Positions 1-8,311 of a stretch of DNA of 43,436 nt are shown one piece after another (within the stretch, counting starts at the first letter, position 1; the number at the start of each line of letters is the position of its first letter). The notes under the pieces were generated by a model. That model ran no database searches, was not told the origin of the DNA, and worked only from the letters and a program-made list of their open reading frames with translations. The stretch comes from Latescibacteria bacterium UBA6620 (lineage in GTDB: Bacteria; Latescibacterota; UBA2968). The DNA is taken from positions 31,043-74,478 of the forward strand of contig DJHM01000003.1 in assembly GCA_002433075.1 (NCBI GenBank). Reading direction: 5' to 3'. Made by a program: the position numbers and the translations under genes.

Positions 1-411
1 CAAGAAGGTGGCGAGCCAGTTCCCGAAACGGGTCTGGGGTAACAGCGCACCCGGTTCTCGTTCTCCGAGGACTCTGGATCCAATCACCAGGTCGGCACGG
101 CCCTCGAGGATGGGGCGTACGACATCGGTCAACTCCTCGGGGAAATCGCTGTAGTCGCCGTCGAGGAAGGCGAGAATGTCGGGATCGTCTGCCGTAGCGA
201 TGCCGGCAAGGCAGGCACTTCCATATCCGCATCGAGATTCGACGACGACACGGGCCCCCATCTGGCGCGCGATACGGGCGGTCTGGTCGGTCGATCCGTT
301 GTCGACGACGATGATTTCCGTCAAGAAGTCGGCGGGAAGGTCGCCGAGGACGTTCTGAATCGCGTCCTGCTCGTTGAAGACGGGAATGATGAGGGATATG
401 CGCGGGGGCAT
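1..411 (-). CDS. Glycosyltransferase family 2, N-terminal part (runs off the window)
   Basis: The first 137 residues read on the minus strand from ATG at 411; the gene continues beyond base 1. The start MPPRISLIIPVFNEQ is the classic GT-A opening of family 2 glycosyltransferases. It is followed by VVDNGSTDQT (nucleotide-sugar binding), CGYGSACLAG and the metal-binding acidic stretch FLDGDYSD at about residues 80-87. The pattern is closest to the dolichyl-phosphate-mannose/glucose synthase-like branch, which transfers a sugar to a lipid carrier or glycan at the cytoplasmic face of the membrane. The C-terminal half, which would show any membrane anchors, lies outside the window, so acceptor and donor cannot be named. 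It diverges from the small gene at 510. Confidence 0.88.
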   Translation of the reverse strand, partial: MPPRISLIIPVFNEQDAIQNVLGDLPADFLTEIIVVDNGSTDQTARIARQMGARVVVESRCGYGSACLAGIATADDPDILAFLDGDYSDFPEELTDVVRPILEGRADLVIGSRVLGEREPGALLPQTRFGNWLATFL

Positions 412-431
412 AGATCGTGAGGCACTCTGGG

Positions 432-437
432 TATAAT
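432..437. promoter_or_regulatory. Possible -10 box in the divergent GT2/flagellar spacer
   Basis: A perfect TATAAT lies in the 98-base spacer between the GT2 gene (minus) and the small flagellar-region gene (plus). No convincing -35 box sits 16-18 bases upstream for the plus strand. The reverse complement also contains a TATTAT/TATACC-like stretch that could serve the glycosyltransferase. This is a weak candidate only. Confidence 0.25.
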
Positions 438-509
438 ACGGCATCCACCCGGCGGGGCGGGAGTGTAGGGTCCTTCGGGTGCGTTGTCAAAGTCTTTTGC
501 GGGGTTTGA

Positions 510-827
510 GTGGACTGGATCCTTCTGGTTCTGATCGTGTTCTTCGTGGTGTGGGCATTGCAAATGGTCGTCGTTTTTCGGCGCCAGCTGGCTCGATACG
601 ACGACCAGGTGGCCAGTCTGAATGAATCGACGGCCGAGGTCCGGGCGGACGCTGATCGCTATACACGAGACAATGAGGAAAAGCAGAAGGAACTGGGATC
701 TGCGAAGGATGCAGTCCAGGCGGCCGAAGAAAAGGAATCGGCGCTGAAGGGGCGGGTAGAGGGTCTGAGAAAGGAAGAACCACGGAGCACGTCGCGACAT
801 CGTGTCGAACTTCCACCCAGTGAGTAG
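510..827 (+). CDS. Small membrane-anchored coiled-coil protein next to fliL
   Basis: 105 residues from GTG at 510. An N-terminal hydrophobic helix (about residues 3-22, WILLVLIVFFVVWALQMVVV) is followed by a highly charged, heptad-like region (about 30-95, rich in E, K, R, A and Q) predicted to form a coiled coil. It has one membrane segment, with the helical tail likely cytoplasmic or periplasmic. I do not recognise a family. It lies 14 bases upstream of fliL in the same direction and is probably co-transcribed, so a role near the flagellar motor or export apparatus is possible; this is inference from position alone. The ribosome binding site (gcgggg) is weak and the start is therefore somewhat uncertain. 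Confidence 0.7.
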   Translation: MDWILLVLIVFFVVWALQMVVVFRRQLARYDDQVASLNESTAEVRADADRYTRDNEEKQKELGSAKDAVQAAEEKESALKGRVEGLRKEEPRSTSRHRVELPPSE

Positions 828-841
828 CGCCGGGGGATGTT

Positions 842-1414
842 GTGGCTGAAGAAGAGGAAGAAGAACGACAAGAAGGTGACGAGGAGGCTCCGCCTCCACG
901 ACCACTGCCTCCCAAGAAGGGGAGTGCGCTCCGGTATCTTCCGCTCGTCTTGGTGATTTTGCTGTTACAGGCGGCTGGCGGGTACTACTTGGTGCGCTGG
1001 CAGCTTTCACGGGGGGACGAACCTCTGGTTGAAGCGGATGAATCGGGGCGCGTCCGGACATTGCCGGAAGGCGATGAGCCTGAAGCCAGTGTGGATCTGG
1101 GGGAAATTGTCGTAAATCCGAGGGCGTCGGCGGCGCGGTTGTTCCTGGTCACCCAAGTGACAGTGGCCGTGGGACCTGCAGCGGCTGCCGACGAAATCGA
1201 GATGGAGGATAACCTGGACCGGGTCAAGGATCAGGTTATTGCCGCGTTGAGCGGGGCCTCCCCGCAGCAACTGAGGTCGCGGAGCGGGCGAGAGACCGTC
1301 AAAGACGAAATCAAGCTACGGTTGAACGAGTTTCTCTACGACGGTCAGGTGATGGAAGTCTACTTTCCATCCTTCTACATGCAGGCGAACTCAGGCTACT
1401 TAGAAGAAAACTGA
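842..1414 (+). CDS. fliL: Flagellar basal-body-associated protein FliL
   Basis: 190 residues from GTG at 842, preceded by a ggggga ribosome binding site. An acidic and proline-rich cytoplasmic leader (residues 1-28) precedes one transmembrane helix (about 31-52, LPLVLVILLLQAAGGYYLV) and a periplasmic domain. That domain shows the FliL features: a beta strand with VDLGEIVVNP, a strand RLFLVTQVTVAV, a helix with DRVKDQVIAALS, and an ending with DEIKLRLNEFL and VMEVYFPSFYMQ. FliL is an inner-membrane protein that surrounds the stator units and supports torque or stator stability. Length and order match the family. Its usual partners fliM and motAB are not beside it; fliN lies convergent 15 bases downstream. 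Confidence 0.9.
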   Translation: MAEEEEEERQEGDEEAPPPRPLPPKKGSALRYLPLVLVILLLQAAGGYYLVRWQLSRGDEPLVEADESGRVRTLPEGDEPEASVDLGEIVVNPRASAARLFLVTQVTVAVGPAAAADEIEMEDNLDRVKDQVIAALSGASPQQLRSRSGRETVKDEIKLRLNEFLYDGQVMEVYFPSFYMQANSGYLEEN

Positions 1415-1429
1415 TTCAGCCGCGTTGGC

Positions 1430-1945
1430 TCACATCGTGGCGTCATCGGGCGGATCGAGCAACTCCACGATCCTCACTCCGAACGTATCCCCGACCACGA
1501 CAATCTCACCTTTCGCGAAGAGGCTGCCGTTCAGCATTACGTTGACGGGCTCGCTTTCTTCGTCGATCAATTCCACGACAGAACCCGCCGTCCAGGTCAT
1601 GATGTCCTGTATAGCGACGTGGTTTTCACCCAGTTCGACGGTGATTTCGACGTCGACGTCTGTCAGCCGGTCGATGCCTTCGGCTGAAGCGCTGGCAACA
1701 GGGTCCAAGGCCGGTCCGAGTGCGGGCAATGCGGCCATCGGATCGCCCGCGTTGCCCGTATCGCCTCCTCCTTCTGTCTCCATCGCCCGGAGCATTTCGG
1801 CCTCTACCAAGTTGTCGATGCCGTCGTCGCCCCCTTCAGCGGCTTCCTCGCCGCCGCCAGCATCGTCGCCCCCGAGTTCTTCCTGCATCACGCGGAGCAT
1901 TTCGGCCTCTACATCGGGCTCTTCGGCGTCATTTTCTTCCGCCAT
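1430..1945 (-). CDS. fliN: Flagellar motor switch protein FliN (SpoA domain)
   Basis: 171 residues from ATG at 1945, with gagg a few bases upstream. The C-terminal part (about 92-165) is a SpoA/FliN domain: LTDVDVEITVELGENHVAIQDI, then G-S-V-V-E-L, EPVNVMLNGSLFAKGEIVVVGDTFGVRI, which forms the C-ring dimer that binds FliH and takes part in switching. The N-terminal 75 residues are very acidic and glycine-rich and hold two copies of a short helix motif, EAEMLRVMQEE (about 13-23) and EAEMLRAMETE (about 48-58). Most FliN proteins carry no such duplication. The gene converges on fliL, which is unusual for flagellar operons, where fliL, fliM and fliN normally run in one direction. Confidence 0.9.
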   Translation of the reverse strand: MAEENDAEEPDVEAEMLRVMQEELGGDDAGGGEEAAEGGDDGIDNLVEAEMLRAMETEGGGDTGNAGDPMAALPALGPALDPVASASAEGIDRLTDVDVEITVELGENHVAIQDIMTWTAGSVVELIDEESEPVNVMLNGSLFAKGEIVVVGDTFGVRIVELLDPPDDATM

Positions 1946-2086
1946 AGGGACCTCTGTGGTTCTGTAATGTGTTGTAAATCAAGGGTGTATGATTTTATGC
2001 GCGTTCCGCACCCTGATCAAGGCAATTTCTGTTCCATGGTCGGTGGTCCTGCCCGAAAAAGCCCCAAGCCTGTGCCGAAAAACCCC

Positions 2087-2113
2087 TAAAGCAGATTCTA
2101 AAAGCGACGATAC
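2087..2113 (+). promoter_or_regulatory. Sigma-28 (FliA-type) promoter of flagellin
   Basis: TAAAGCAG at 2087-2094 is followed by exactly 11 bases and then GACGATAC at 2106-2113. The sigma-28 consensus is TAAAGTTT-N11-GCCGATAA, so the -35 core TAAA, the spacing and six of eight -10 bases agree. Transcription would start near 2120 and give a leader of about 180 bases before the flagellin start at 2303. This is the expected class of promoter for a late flagellar gene. Confidence 0.75.
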
Positions 2114-2187
2114 AATGGGCATAAGTGTCTTAAAAACAATAAGTAATACACAATAACGCCGGAACAGTAAATATCAAGTGATATCAC

Positions 2188-2297
2188 AAAGGAGGTCTGA
2201 TAGACAACATAACACGCTGCTTCAGGACGTAGAATAAGGGGAAACCGGCACGGACGCCGGCAACGTGGCCAACGAGCCCGTGCGAGAACAAGGAGGT
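2188..2297 (+). promoter_or_regulatory. Flagellin leader with two GGAGG tracts
   Basis: The leader carries AAAGGAGGT at 2188-2196 and AAGGAGGT at 2290-2297. The second is the flagellin ribosome binding site, six bases before ATG. The first precedes no start codon at a useful distance. Paired GGA-containing sites, one overlapping the ribosome binding site, are the arrangement used by CsrA on flagellin mRNA in Bacillus. Whether CsrA acts here is inference; neither csrA nor fliW is in the window. Confidence 0.4.
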
Positions 2298-2302
2298 TTT
2301 CA

Positions 2303-3405
2303 ATGCCACAGAGAGTCAACACCAACGTCCCCTCCATCAATGTTCAACGGATTGGGAAGATCAACAACAGAAACCTGGCGATGCGGCTTGAGCGGCTGTC
2401 GTCGGGTCTCAAAATCAACCGGCCGGCGGATGACGCTTCCGGGCTGAGTGTTTCTGAAGGCACGCGCGCCGAAATCGGCGGCATGATTCAGGGCAACAAG
2501 AACACCGAGCAGGCGATCAATCTCATCCAGACGGCGGAGGGCGCTCTCAACGAAGTCAGCGCCATGCTGGTCCGGATGAGGGAGCTGGCTGTCGCCTCGG
2601 CTTCTTCGACGCTCAATAACGCGAACCGGGAGTCGCTGAACGCCGAAGTCGTGCATCTCGCAAATGAGATCGGCCGCATCGCGAACGTCACGTCCTACAA
2701 CAATCAGGTGCTGCTGACTGGATTCGGAAATACGATCGATACCGATCCGACCGTGTCGACAGCCCTGGCCTCCCCGACGACGGGTCTGGTCAGCGCCTCG
2801 ATTTCATCGGCCCCGCGCTGGATGCAGACGGCGGCACCGGTGGCGTAGTAACGACCGGCTCGTCTATCATCGCCAACTTCGACCGCATCGGCGTCACGCT
2901 GACGCTGAGCGGGCATAAAGCGGCAGAGGGAATCGATCCGGCGACGGACAGATATCGTGACGGGGAACTGGACGGTCTGAGTCTGATCGTGAATCCGGGC
3001 ACGGGTGGACAGTTCCAGATCGGACTGGATGATGCTTCGTCCCACCGGCTGGAAGTCAACATCCGCGATCTGCGCGCGTCCGGCGCTTTCCTGAACCTGG
3101 GAACGCTGTCCGTGGCCTCGCAGGGGACGGCCCAAACTGCGATCTCGACGCTGGATCTTGCAATCTCGAACGTCGCGCAGGTTCGTGGCGATCTCGGTGC
3201 CTTCCAGAACCGAATGGGTCATAGCCTCCGCAACCAGGAAAACTCCGTCGAGTACAACACCGCCTCAGAGTCGGGCATCCGCGACGCGGATATCCCGCTC
3301 GAGGTGTCCGAGTTCACGACTGCACAGATCCTGACGCAGTCGACGACGGCCCTGCAGGATCAGGCCAACGTCCTCCGGAAGAATGCGTTGACCCTTCTGG
3401 GTTAA
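2303..3405 (+). CDS. fliC: Flagellin, interrupted by a one-base frameshift
   Basis: Together the two frames encode about 367 residues. The N-terminal D0/D1 part is typical: IGKINNRNLAMRLERLSSG, KINRPADDASGL, and QTAEGALNEVSAML. The C-terminal part also fits: DIPLEVSEFTTAQILTQ, then ANVLRKNALTLLG, ending at TAA (3403-3405) exactly where flagellins end. The first frame runs to a stop at 2846-2848; homology resumes one frame over from about 2797 (LDFIGPALDADGG). Restoring one C in the run at 2796-2797 gives a continuous protein, so a missing base in the C run, real or from sequencing, explains it. Flagellin is exported by the flagellar type III system and polymerises into the filament. The variable D2/D3 region is short. 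Confidence 0.88.
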
Positions 3406-3443
3406 TCCATTGGCGTAGTGATCTTGGCCGACACCCGCGCAGG

Positions 3444-3475
3444 AAAAGGCACGGAACCGGTTCCGTACCTTTTTT
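3444..3475. terminator. Bidirectional Rho-independent terminator after flagellin
   Basis: A near-perfect hairpin AAAAGG-c-ACGGAACC / GGTTCCGT-a-CCTTTT is followed by a T run on the plus strand and flanked by A residues that form a T run on the minus strand. It lies 39 bases past the flagellin stop and 28 bases past the end of the convergent MFS gene, so it can end both transcripts. Confidence 0.85.
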
Positions 3476-3502
3476 CGTTCGCCCCGCGCTTTGACAGCCC
3501 GA

Positions 3503-4699
3503 TCAGGGCGGCGTATGTTGCGCCTCGCCGGCTTTTTCCAACGTCTCTGGTACGAGCAGTGCGAACATGGCACTGCCAGCGAGGCCGGTGCAGGCGATGA
3601 CGAGCGCGGCGGGTTGGAGTCCGACGATGTCCGAGATGCCGCCCACAATGAGCGGGCTCCCCATACTCCCACCGTCCCCGATGAGGCGCCACACCCCCAG
3701 GAAATCCCCCACGTCCTCTGCCGGGGCCAGATCGGCTCCGAGCGTCATCATCGACCCTGAGCTCAACCCGTTTCCGATTCCAATGATGCAGGTCGCAGCG
3801 GTGAGGGTGGCGAACCCGCCGGTGAAGGGGATACAGGCCATCCCGACGGCCTGCAGCGCAAAGCTGGGGACGATCGCGAATTTTCGTCCAAATCGGTCCA
3901 TGATCATTCCCGCCGGATAGAACAGGGACATGTCGACGAACGACGCCGCGCTCAGGACCAGTCCGATGGCGCCGACCTCCAATCCGATGACATCGGCGGC
4001 GTAAAGCGGGACGATGACGGAACGTCCCGATCGCACCATCTGCACGAGCGTCTGCGCGGTACCCGCGCTGGCCAGGACCGCACGCTGGGCCTTGAAGACC
4101 TCCCAGAGTCGGAAGGTTTTCCGGTTCTCTGGCTCGGTGGATCTCTTGTCCGGGTCCAGACCGAACAGGATGAGGAGAATCACTCCGACTCCGACGATGG
4201 CGTAGACCAGGAACGGAGCCCGAAGGCCCGCGTACATGGCGATGGCGCCGCCTACGGCCGGGCCGATGAAACCTCCCATACGTCCTACGCCCCCGAAGAT
4301 GGCAATGGCGCGTCCACGCCGGTGCGAGACGGTGGCCTCGGCGAGGTAGGAAAGCCGGGAGACGTTCCACACGGCGTGGCCGAATCCGGTGAGAAACCGG
4401 AGGCCGATGACTTCGTAAACGGTGTTCGTCCAGTAGAGGGCGAGGACGGTCAGCACCACGAGGCCGACCCCGAGCCGCATAGTATTGTTCCTGCCGACAC
4501 GTCGTATGAGGGTGCCGACCGGGACGTTGCCGCAGATCTGGCCGACGCCTTCCGTGGCCAGGACCAAGCCCACGACACCGTAGGAAGCGTCGAACGTGCG
4601 GGTGAAGATCGGGAGCACGGGAACCATCATGCCCTGGCAGACGGAAAGCAGGGCCGATGGAACATAGACGGCTAGGATGAGGGGGTTCTTGAGCTTCAA
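3503..4699 (-). CDS. Major facilitator superfamily transporter
   Basis: 398 residues with about 12 hydrophobic segments and the MFS signature loops. G-x-L-x-R-R-x-G-R appears as GTLIRRVGRN between helices 2 and 3, and DRFGRK repeats it in the second half (helices 8-9). The protein starts directly in a membrane segment (MKLKNPLILAVYVPSALL), so it is an inner-membrane drug- or metabolite-type carrier with no extra domain. The substrate cannot be read from sequence. It is divergent from the sialidase gene at 4767, with 67 bases between, which suggests a shared promoter region and perhaps uptake or export of a sugar acid; that link is inference. Confidence 0.88.
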   Translation of the reverse strand: MKLKNPLILAVYVPSALLSVCQGMMVPVLPIFTRTFDASYGVVGLVLATEGVGQICGNVPVGTLIRRVGRNNTMRLGVGLVVLTVLALYWTNTVYEVIGLRFLTGFGHAVWNVSRLSYLAEATVSHRRGRAIAIFGGVGRMGGFIGPAVGGAIAMYAGLRAPFLVYAIVGVGVILLILFGLDPDKRSTEPENRKTFRLWEVFKAQRAVLASAGTAQTLVQMVRSGRSVIVPLYAADVIGLEVGAIGLVLSAASFVDMSLFYPAGMIMDRFGRKFAIVPSFALQAVGMACIPFTGGFATLTAATCIIGIGNGLSSGSMMTLGADLAPAEDVGDFLGVWRLIGDGGSMGSPLIVGGISDIVGLQPAALVIACTGLAGSAMFALLVPETLEKAGEAQHTPP

Positions 4700-4766
4700 T
4701 GGGACTCCGTAGGCCGGGAGTGTAACTGCGCGTCAGCGGCGCGTCAAGGGAAGGGCCTATATCTAT

Positions 4767-5792
4767 ATGATGGATCAGGATCTCTGGGTCAGCGGGGTGG
4801 GGGACTACCACACCTATCGGATTCCGGCTCTCGTGCGTACGGTCTCGGGCACGGTCCTCGCATTCTGTGAGGGGCGACGCGACGGCCGTAGCGACACGGG
4901 TCAGATCGATCTGCTTCTCCGCACGAGCGCGGACGAGGGCGAGACGTGGTCGGACGAGAAGGTTGTGGTGGCGGAGTCGGAGATGACGTGCGGGAATCCC
5001 TGCCCCGTCGTGGATCGCGCGTCCGGTCGTGTGGTGCTCACGTTGTGCAAGAACATCGGAGCGATCGGTGAGACGACGATTACCGAAGGCAATGGTCCGC
5101 GCACGGTCTGGGTCACCTACAGTGATGACGAGGGTGCGCGATGGTCGGATCCGGTGGAGATCACCGATCAAGCGAAGGACCTGGCCTGGACGTGGTACGC
5201 CACGGGACCCGGTCACGGGATCCAGTTGCCTTCGGGGCGATTGGTCATTCCGTGCGATCACATGGTCGGCGTTTATTTCGACCGAAAGGCAGATCCCTAT
5301 CATTCGCACGTGATCCTGAGCGATGACGGTGGGATGTCCTGGTGCATTGGCGGCATCGTGGAACAGGGGACGAACGAGTGTGCGGTTGCTTTGCCCGAGG
5401 AGGGTAAACTCTACGTCAACTGCCGGAACTACCGGGGATGGAACGCTCGCGGGGTGGCGTGGAGTGACGATCAGGGCGAGACGTTCACGGATTTCAGGAA
5501 AGAGGACGTCTTGATCGAGCCGATCTGTCAGGCTTCGCTGGTCGAAGTTCCAGGGGGCATGGTTTTCTCGAATCCGGCGAGCACGACACGGGAACGAATG
5601 ACACTCCGATTCAGCGGTGACGGCGGCCAGACGTGGATGGGCGCCCTTGTTCTGCATCCCGGTCCCGCCGCCTATTCAGACCTCGTTTCGCTACCTGACG
5701 GTGACGTGGGATGTCTCTTCGAATGTGGAGATGAGGACCGGTACGAACGATTACGATGGACGCGGAGGTCCGTGGAGTCGATCCATGGCTGA
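4767..5792 (+). CDS. Exo-alpha-sialidase-like (GH33/BNR) hydrolase
   Basis: 341 residues, six-bladed beta-propeller of the neuraminidase type. The YRIP motif at 17-20 carries the first arginine of the catalytic triad. An acidic GRRDGRSD (36-43) follows, and Asp boxes appear as SADEGETW, SDDEGARW, SDDGGMSW, SDDQGETF and SGDGGQTW. The pair TNECAVALPE and NCRNYRG could supply the general Glu and second Arg, and AAYSDLVSL the tyrosine nucleophile. Sialidases release terminal sialic acids from glycans. There is no obvious signal peptide, which is odd for an enzyme acting on external glycans. The stop overlaps the start of the next gene by eight bases, showing tight coupling. It could instead act on another sugar acid, as many GH33-like proteins are uncharacterised. 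Confidence 0.8.
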   Translation: MMDQDLWVSGVGDYHTYRIPALVRTVSGTVLAFCEGRRDGRSDTGQIDLLLRTSADEGETWSDEKVVVAESEMTCGNPCPVVDRASGRVVLTLCKNIGAIGETTITEGNGPRTVWVTYSDDEGARWSDPVEITDQAKDLAWTWYATGPGHGIQLPSGRLVIPCDHMVGVYFDRKADPYHSHVILSDDGGMSWCIGGIVEQGTNECAVALPEEGKLYVNCRNYRGWNARGVAWSDDQGETFTDFRKEDVLIEPICQASLVEVPGGMVFSNPASTTRERMTLRFSGDGGQTWMGALVLHPGPAAYSDLVSLPDGDVGCLFECGDEDRYERLRWTRRSVESIHG

Positions 5793-6498
5793 ACTTACGC
5801 CGGAAGAAGTGCGGCTGTTTCGACACAACGGGTTTCTCCAGCTGCGGGATCCCTTGCCGGACGAACTCTTATGCGAAGTACGCGACCTGGGCTACGATCA
5901 CCTGGCGCGCGAGGTCGAACCGGTGGTGAAAGATCCGGACGGCCGTCCCATCCGGCTGTCGAAGGCGCTCGAGCGCGATCCGATCTTTGAGCGAGCGATT
6001 CGTCATCCGGTGGTGATCGAGCCGCTGTCCTCCTTGCTCGGACCCAACTTTGTGGCGATACGCAATCGACACAACCATCTGACGCTTAATCCGTCCCGCG
6101 TTCGTCCGGACGCGTTCCATCGAGACAACCGTCAATGGACACGATCGCTTGTGACCATCATCTGCTACCTGGAGCCGACGACGTTGGAGAATGGGTGCAC
6201 GCGCGTGGTCCCCGGATCGCATCTCTGGCCAGGTATCGAACCGTCTCGTCTGGAGGAGGATGCTCGGATCGCGGGTTCGGGGTTGCTGGAGCAGGACGTT
6301 CCCGTGCCCATGCCGGCCGGAGGACTCCTGGTGATCGACAGTCTGGTTTTCCATCGGATCGGGACGAATCGAACGGAGGACTCGCGCATGAGCATGACGT
6401 TTGGGTTTCACGCCGTGGACGAGTTCGCCGCGCCATATGATCCGAAGAGGCTCCTGATATCGGGTTCCTACACCTATGGAGGTAACGATCGTGCCTGA
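5785..6498 (+). CDS. Phytanoyl-CoA dioxygenase (PhyH) family oxygenase
   Basis: 237 residues from ATG at 5785 inside the sialidase stop region (MAELTPEEVRLFRHNGFLQL, a typical PhyH opening). The 2-His-1-Asp iron site is complete: H112-R-D114 and the distal H190 in DSLVFHRIG, with the strand ENGCTRVVPGSH between. Members use Fe(II) and 2-oxoglutarate to hydroxylate small molecules. A longer frame from 5617 exists but would overlap the sialidase by 176 bases, so the internal ATG is preferred. The gene sits in a compact row with the sialidase and the metallophosphatase (eight-base overlaps on both sides), pointing to one transcript. The substrate is unknown. Confidence 0.88.
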   Translation: MAELTPEEVRLFRHNGFLQLRDPLPDELLCEVRDLGYDHLAREVEPVVKDPDGRPIRLSKALERDPIFERAIRHPVVIEPLSSLLGPNFVAIRNRHNHLTLNPSRVRPDAFHRDNRQWTRSLVTIICYLEPTTLENGCTRVVPGSHLWPGIEPSRLEEDARIAGSGLLEQDVPVPMPAGGLLVIDSLVFHRIGTNRTEDSRMSMTFGFHAVDEFAAPYDPKRLLISGSYTYGGNDRA

Positions 6499-7537
6499 GA
6501 CGTTCACGGTGTGGGCGGGGGGCGACGCGCACGTGGGGACGGATCTCACGCGAGGGGACCGTCACAGCCTGAAAGAGGTGATCCTCCAGGCCGAGAAGGG
6601 GGGCTCGGAGGGGGGGCCTTCGTTCGAGTGGGATATCATGATCGACATCGGGGACACGTCCGGATCGCAGACGCCGCCGGATGACGAAGAGGGCGAAGAA
6701 GTCGTGCGTCAGTACGGGGCGTCGACCGCGCATCCGCGTGAGGACTTCTACAACATCGTGGGGAACCACGATGCCAGCGGCCCCGAGGAGGCGTGTCAGT
6801 GGTGGTTTCGCAAATGGATCGACCCGACGGGGGAGCACACGCCGCACTCCGGCGTAGACGCAGCGCGGCGTCCGTATGCCGTCGAGGGCACGTGGGAACG
6901 ATATAAATTCGAGGCGGGCAACATCGTGTTCCTGCTGATGGGCGACCGAAATGACGGCGGGCCCCCGGTCGGCCGCGGATCCGTGGGTGGCTTCCCGGCC
7001 GGGGCAGTGACGGGCGAGACGTTCGAATGGTGGTGTGACGAGGTTCTGGCGAATCGGGACAGGATCATCGTGACCGCTCACCATCACATGCTGAAGGGCA
7101 CCACGGTCGCCTCGCTCGACTGGCTGGGCGTCGACGAAGGCTATCACGGACGTTTCGACGACGGGGCCCCGATCGGCGCGTCCTATCTGTATTGGGTCGA
7201 CGGGGAGCCGGATTCGGGTCGTTTCGAAACGTTTCTGGCCGATCACTACAGCGCGGTCGACCTGTGGCTCGGTGGGCACACGCACACCCACCCGGACGAT
7301 ACGACGGGGGGCATGTCGCACATCGAGCGTCGCTGGGGCACGACGTTCGTCAACTGCGCGGCCATTTCGATGCATCACGGCAGGAAGAACGTGTCGATGA
7401 CGCGTCTCCTGACGTTCGCGGAAGGTCAGGAGACCGTGAATATCAAGTGCTACTTACATATGAGTGACTACGCGGAGCAGGGGTGGTACGCGCCCGCGGA
7501 AAGGGACGCTCCTCTGAAGACGGCCTACCGTGGCTGA
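6491..7537 (+). CDS. Calcineurin-like metallophosphoesterase
   Basis: 348 residues from GTG at 6491, chosen because ggaggt lies seven bases upstream; an in-frame ATG at 6476 would add five residues. The dinuclear metal motifs occur in order: GGDAHVG (D12, H14), IDIGDTSG, GNHDASG, TAHHH and GGHTHTH. This is the complete calcineurin-type set for hydrolysis of phosphomono- or diesters. No signal peptide or lipobox is visible, so it is probably cytoplasmic. The start overlaps the PhyH stop by eight bases. The natural substrate cannot be inferred from the sequence. Confidence 0.88.
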   Translation: MPETFTVWAGGDAHVGTDLTRGDRHSLKEVILQAEKGGSEGGPSFEWDIMIDIGDTSGSQTPPDDEEGEEVVRQYGASTAHPREDFYNIVGNHDASGPEEACQWWFRKWIDPTGEHTPHSGVDAARRPYAVEGTWERYKFEAGNIVFLLMGDRNDGGPPVGRGSVGGFPAGAVTGETFEWWCDEVLANRDRIIVTAHHHMLKGTTVASLDWLGVDEGYHGRFDDGAPIGASYLYWVDGEPDSGRFETFLADHYSAVDLWLGGHTHTHPDDTTGGMSHIERRWGTTFVNCAAISMHHGRKNVSMTRLLTFAEGQETVNIKCYLHMSDYAEQGWYAPAERDAPLKTAYRG

Positions 7538-7576
7538 TCGGTCGGAGGTCGCCCGCCTTCACAACGAAGGATCGAT

Positions 7577-8308
7577 GTGGAAGGCGTAGAGATCTGGCGA
7601 GTGCTGCTCGTATCGGGCGTTCTGACCGCCGCCACGGCCATCCAGGGCGTCGCGGGATTCGGCTTCATGTTGCTGGGGCTGATCGGTCTGGTTCAGGTCT
7701 ATGCGCCCCAGATTGCGGTACCTGCGCTGAACCTGGTCTACATCCCCCTCGGGATTGCGCAGACGATCGAGAACAGACGGGACGTTGATCTACACCTCCT
7801 CGGCCGGTGGGTTGCAGGTGCGGTCGTGGGGGTTGTGCCCGGTACCCTGGTTCTGAAAATGGTCGATCCGATCACACTGAAACGAGCCATCGGGTTCGCG
7901 ATGATCGCACTGACGGTGGCCATTCGGTTCAGACCGGGGCCACCGTTCCGTGATGACGGGATTGCACGGCTGGTCGCAGGACTGGCCGGGGGGGTAACTG
8001 GCGGGGCCACAGCTGCGGCAGGCCCTCCCATTGTCCTGATCGGGCTGAAGCAGCAGTGGCCGGTCGAGACCTTCCGGGCCACGCTGTTCTCGTTCTTCAC
8101 CGTAATCGCCCTGATTCTGGCTACAGTCCAGTGGAACCTCGGTCTGATGACCTCCCTGACGTTCCGGTTGGCTGGCTATGGGGCCCCTGGCATCCTGGCC
8201 GGGTTCGTTCTGGCATCGATGCTTCGCGGGCGGGTCAGTGCCGAACGGGTGCAATGGTTGGGGACCGTCCTGATTCTGGTCGGGGGAATTACAGCCCTGG
8301 TGCTGTAG
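7577..8308 (+). CDS. TauE/SafE family membrane exporter
   Basis: 243 residues from GTG at 7577, almost wholly hydrophobic with about seven or eight predicted helices. GVAGFGFMLLGL near the N terminus and GGVTGGATAAAGPPIVL in the middle are the repeated glycine-rich signatures of TauE/SafE (UPF0721) permeases. These move sulfite, sulfoacetate or other small organosulfur or carboxylate anions across the inner membrane. The gene lies in the run sialidase, PhyH, phosphatase, TauE, MATE and ends at TAG three bases before the MATE start. Confidence 0.85.
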   Translation: MEGVEIWRVLLVSGVLTAATAIQGVAGFGFMLLGLIGLVQVYAPQIAVPALNLVYIPLGIAQTIENRRDVDLHLLGRWVAGAVVGVVPGTLVLKMVDPITLKRAIGFAMIALTVAIRFRPGPPFRDDGIARLVAGLAGGVTGGATAAAGPPIVLIGLKQQWPVETFRATLFSFFTVIALILATVQWNLGLMTSLTFRLAGYGAPGILAGFVLASMLRGRVSAERVQWLGTVLILVGGITALVL

Positions 8309-8311
8309 CGC

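Noticed and set aside
2188..2230. Small leader peptide behind the first AAAGGAGGT in the flagellin leader
   Set aside because: No ATG, GTG or TTG at a suitable distance, and a stop follows soon.
3402..5657. 751-codon minus-strand open frame across the MFS and sialidase genes
   Set aside because: Antisense to the well-supported sialidase and out of frame with the MFS gene; Arg/Pro/His-rich composition typical of a shadow frame in G+C-rich DNA.
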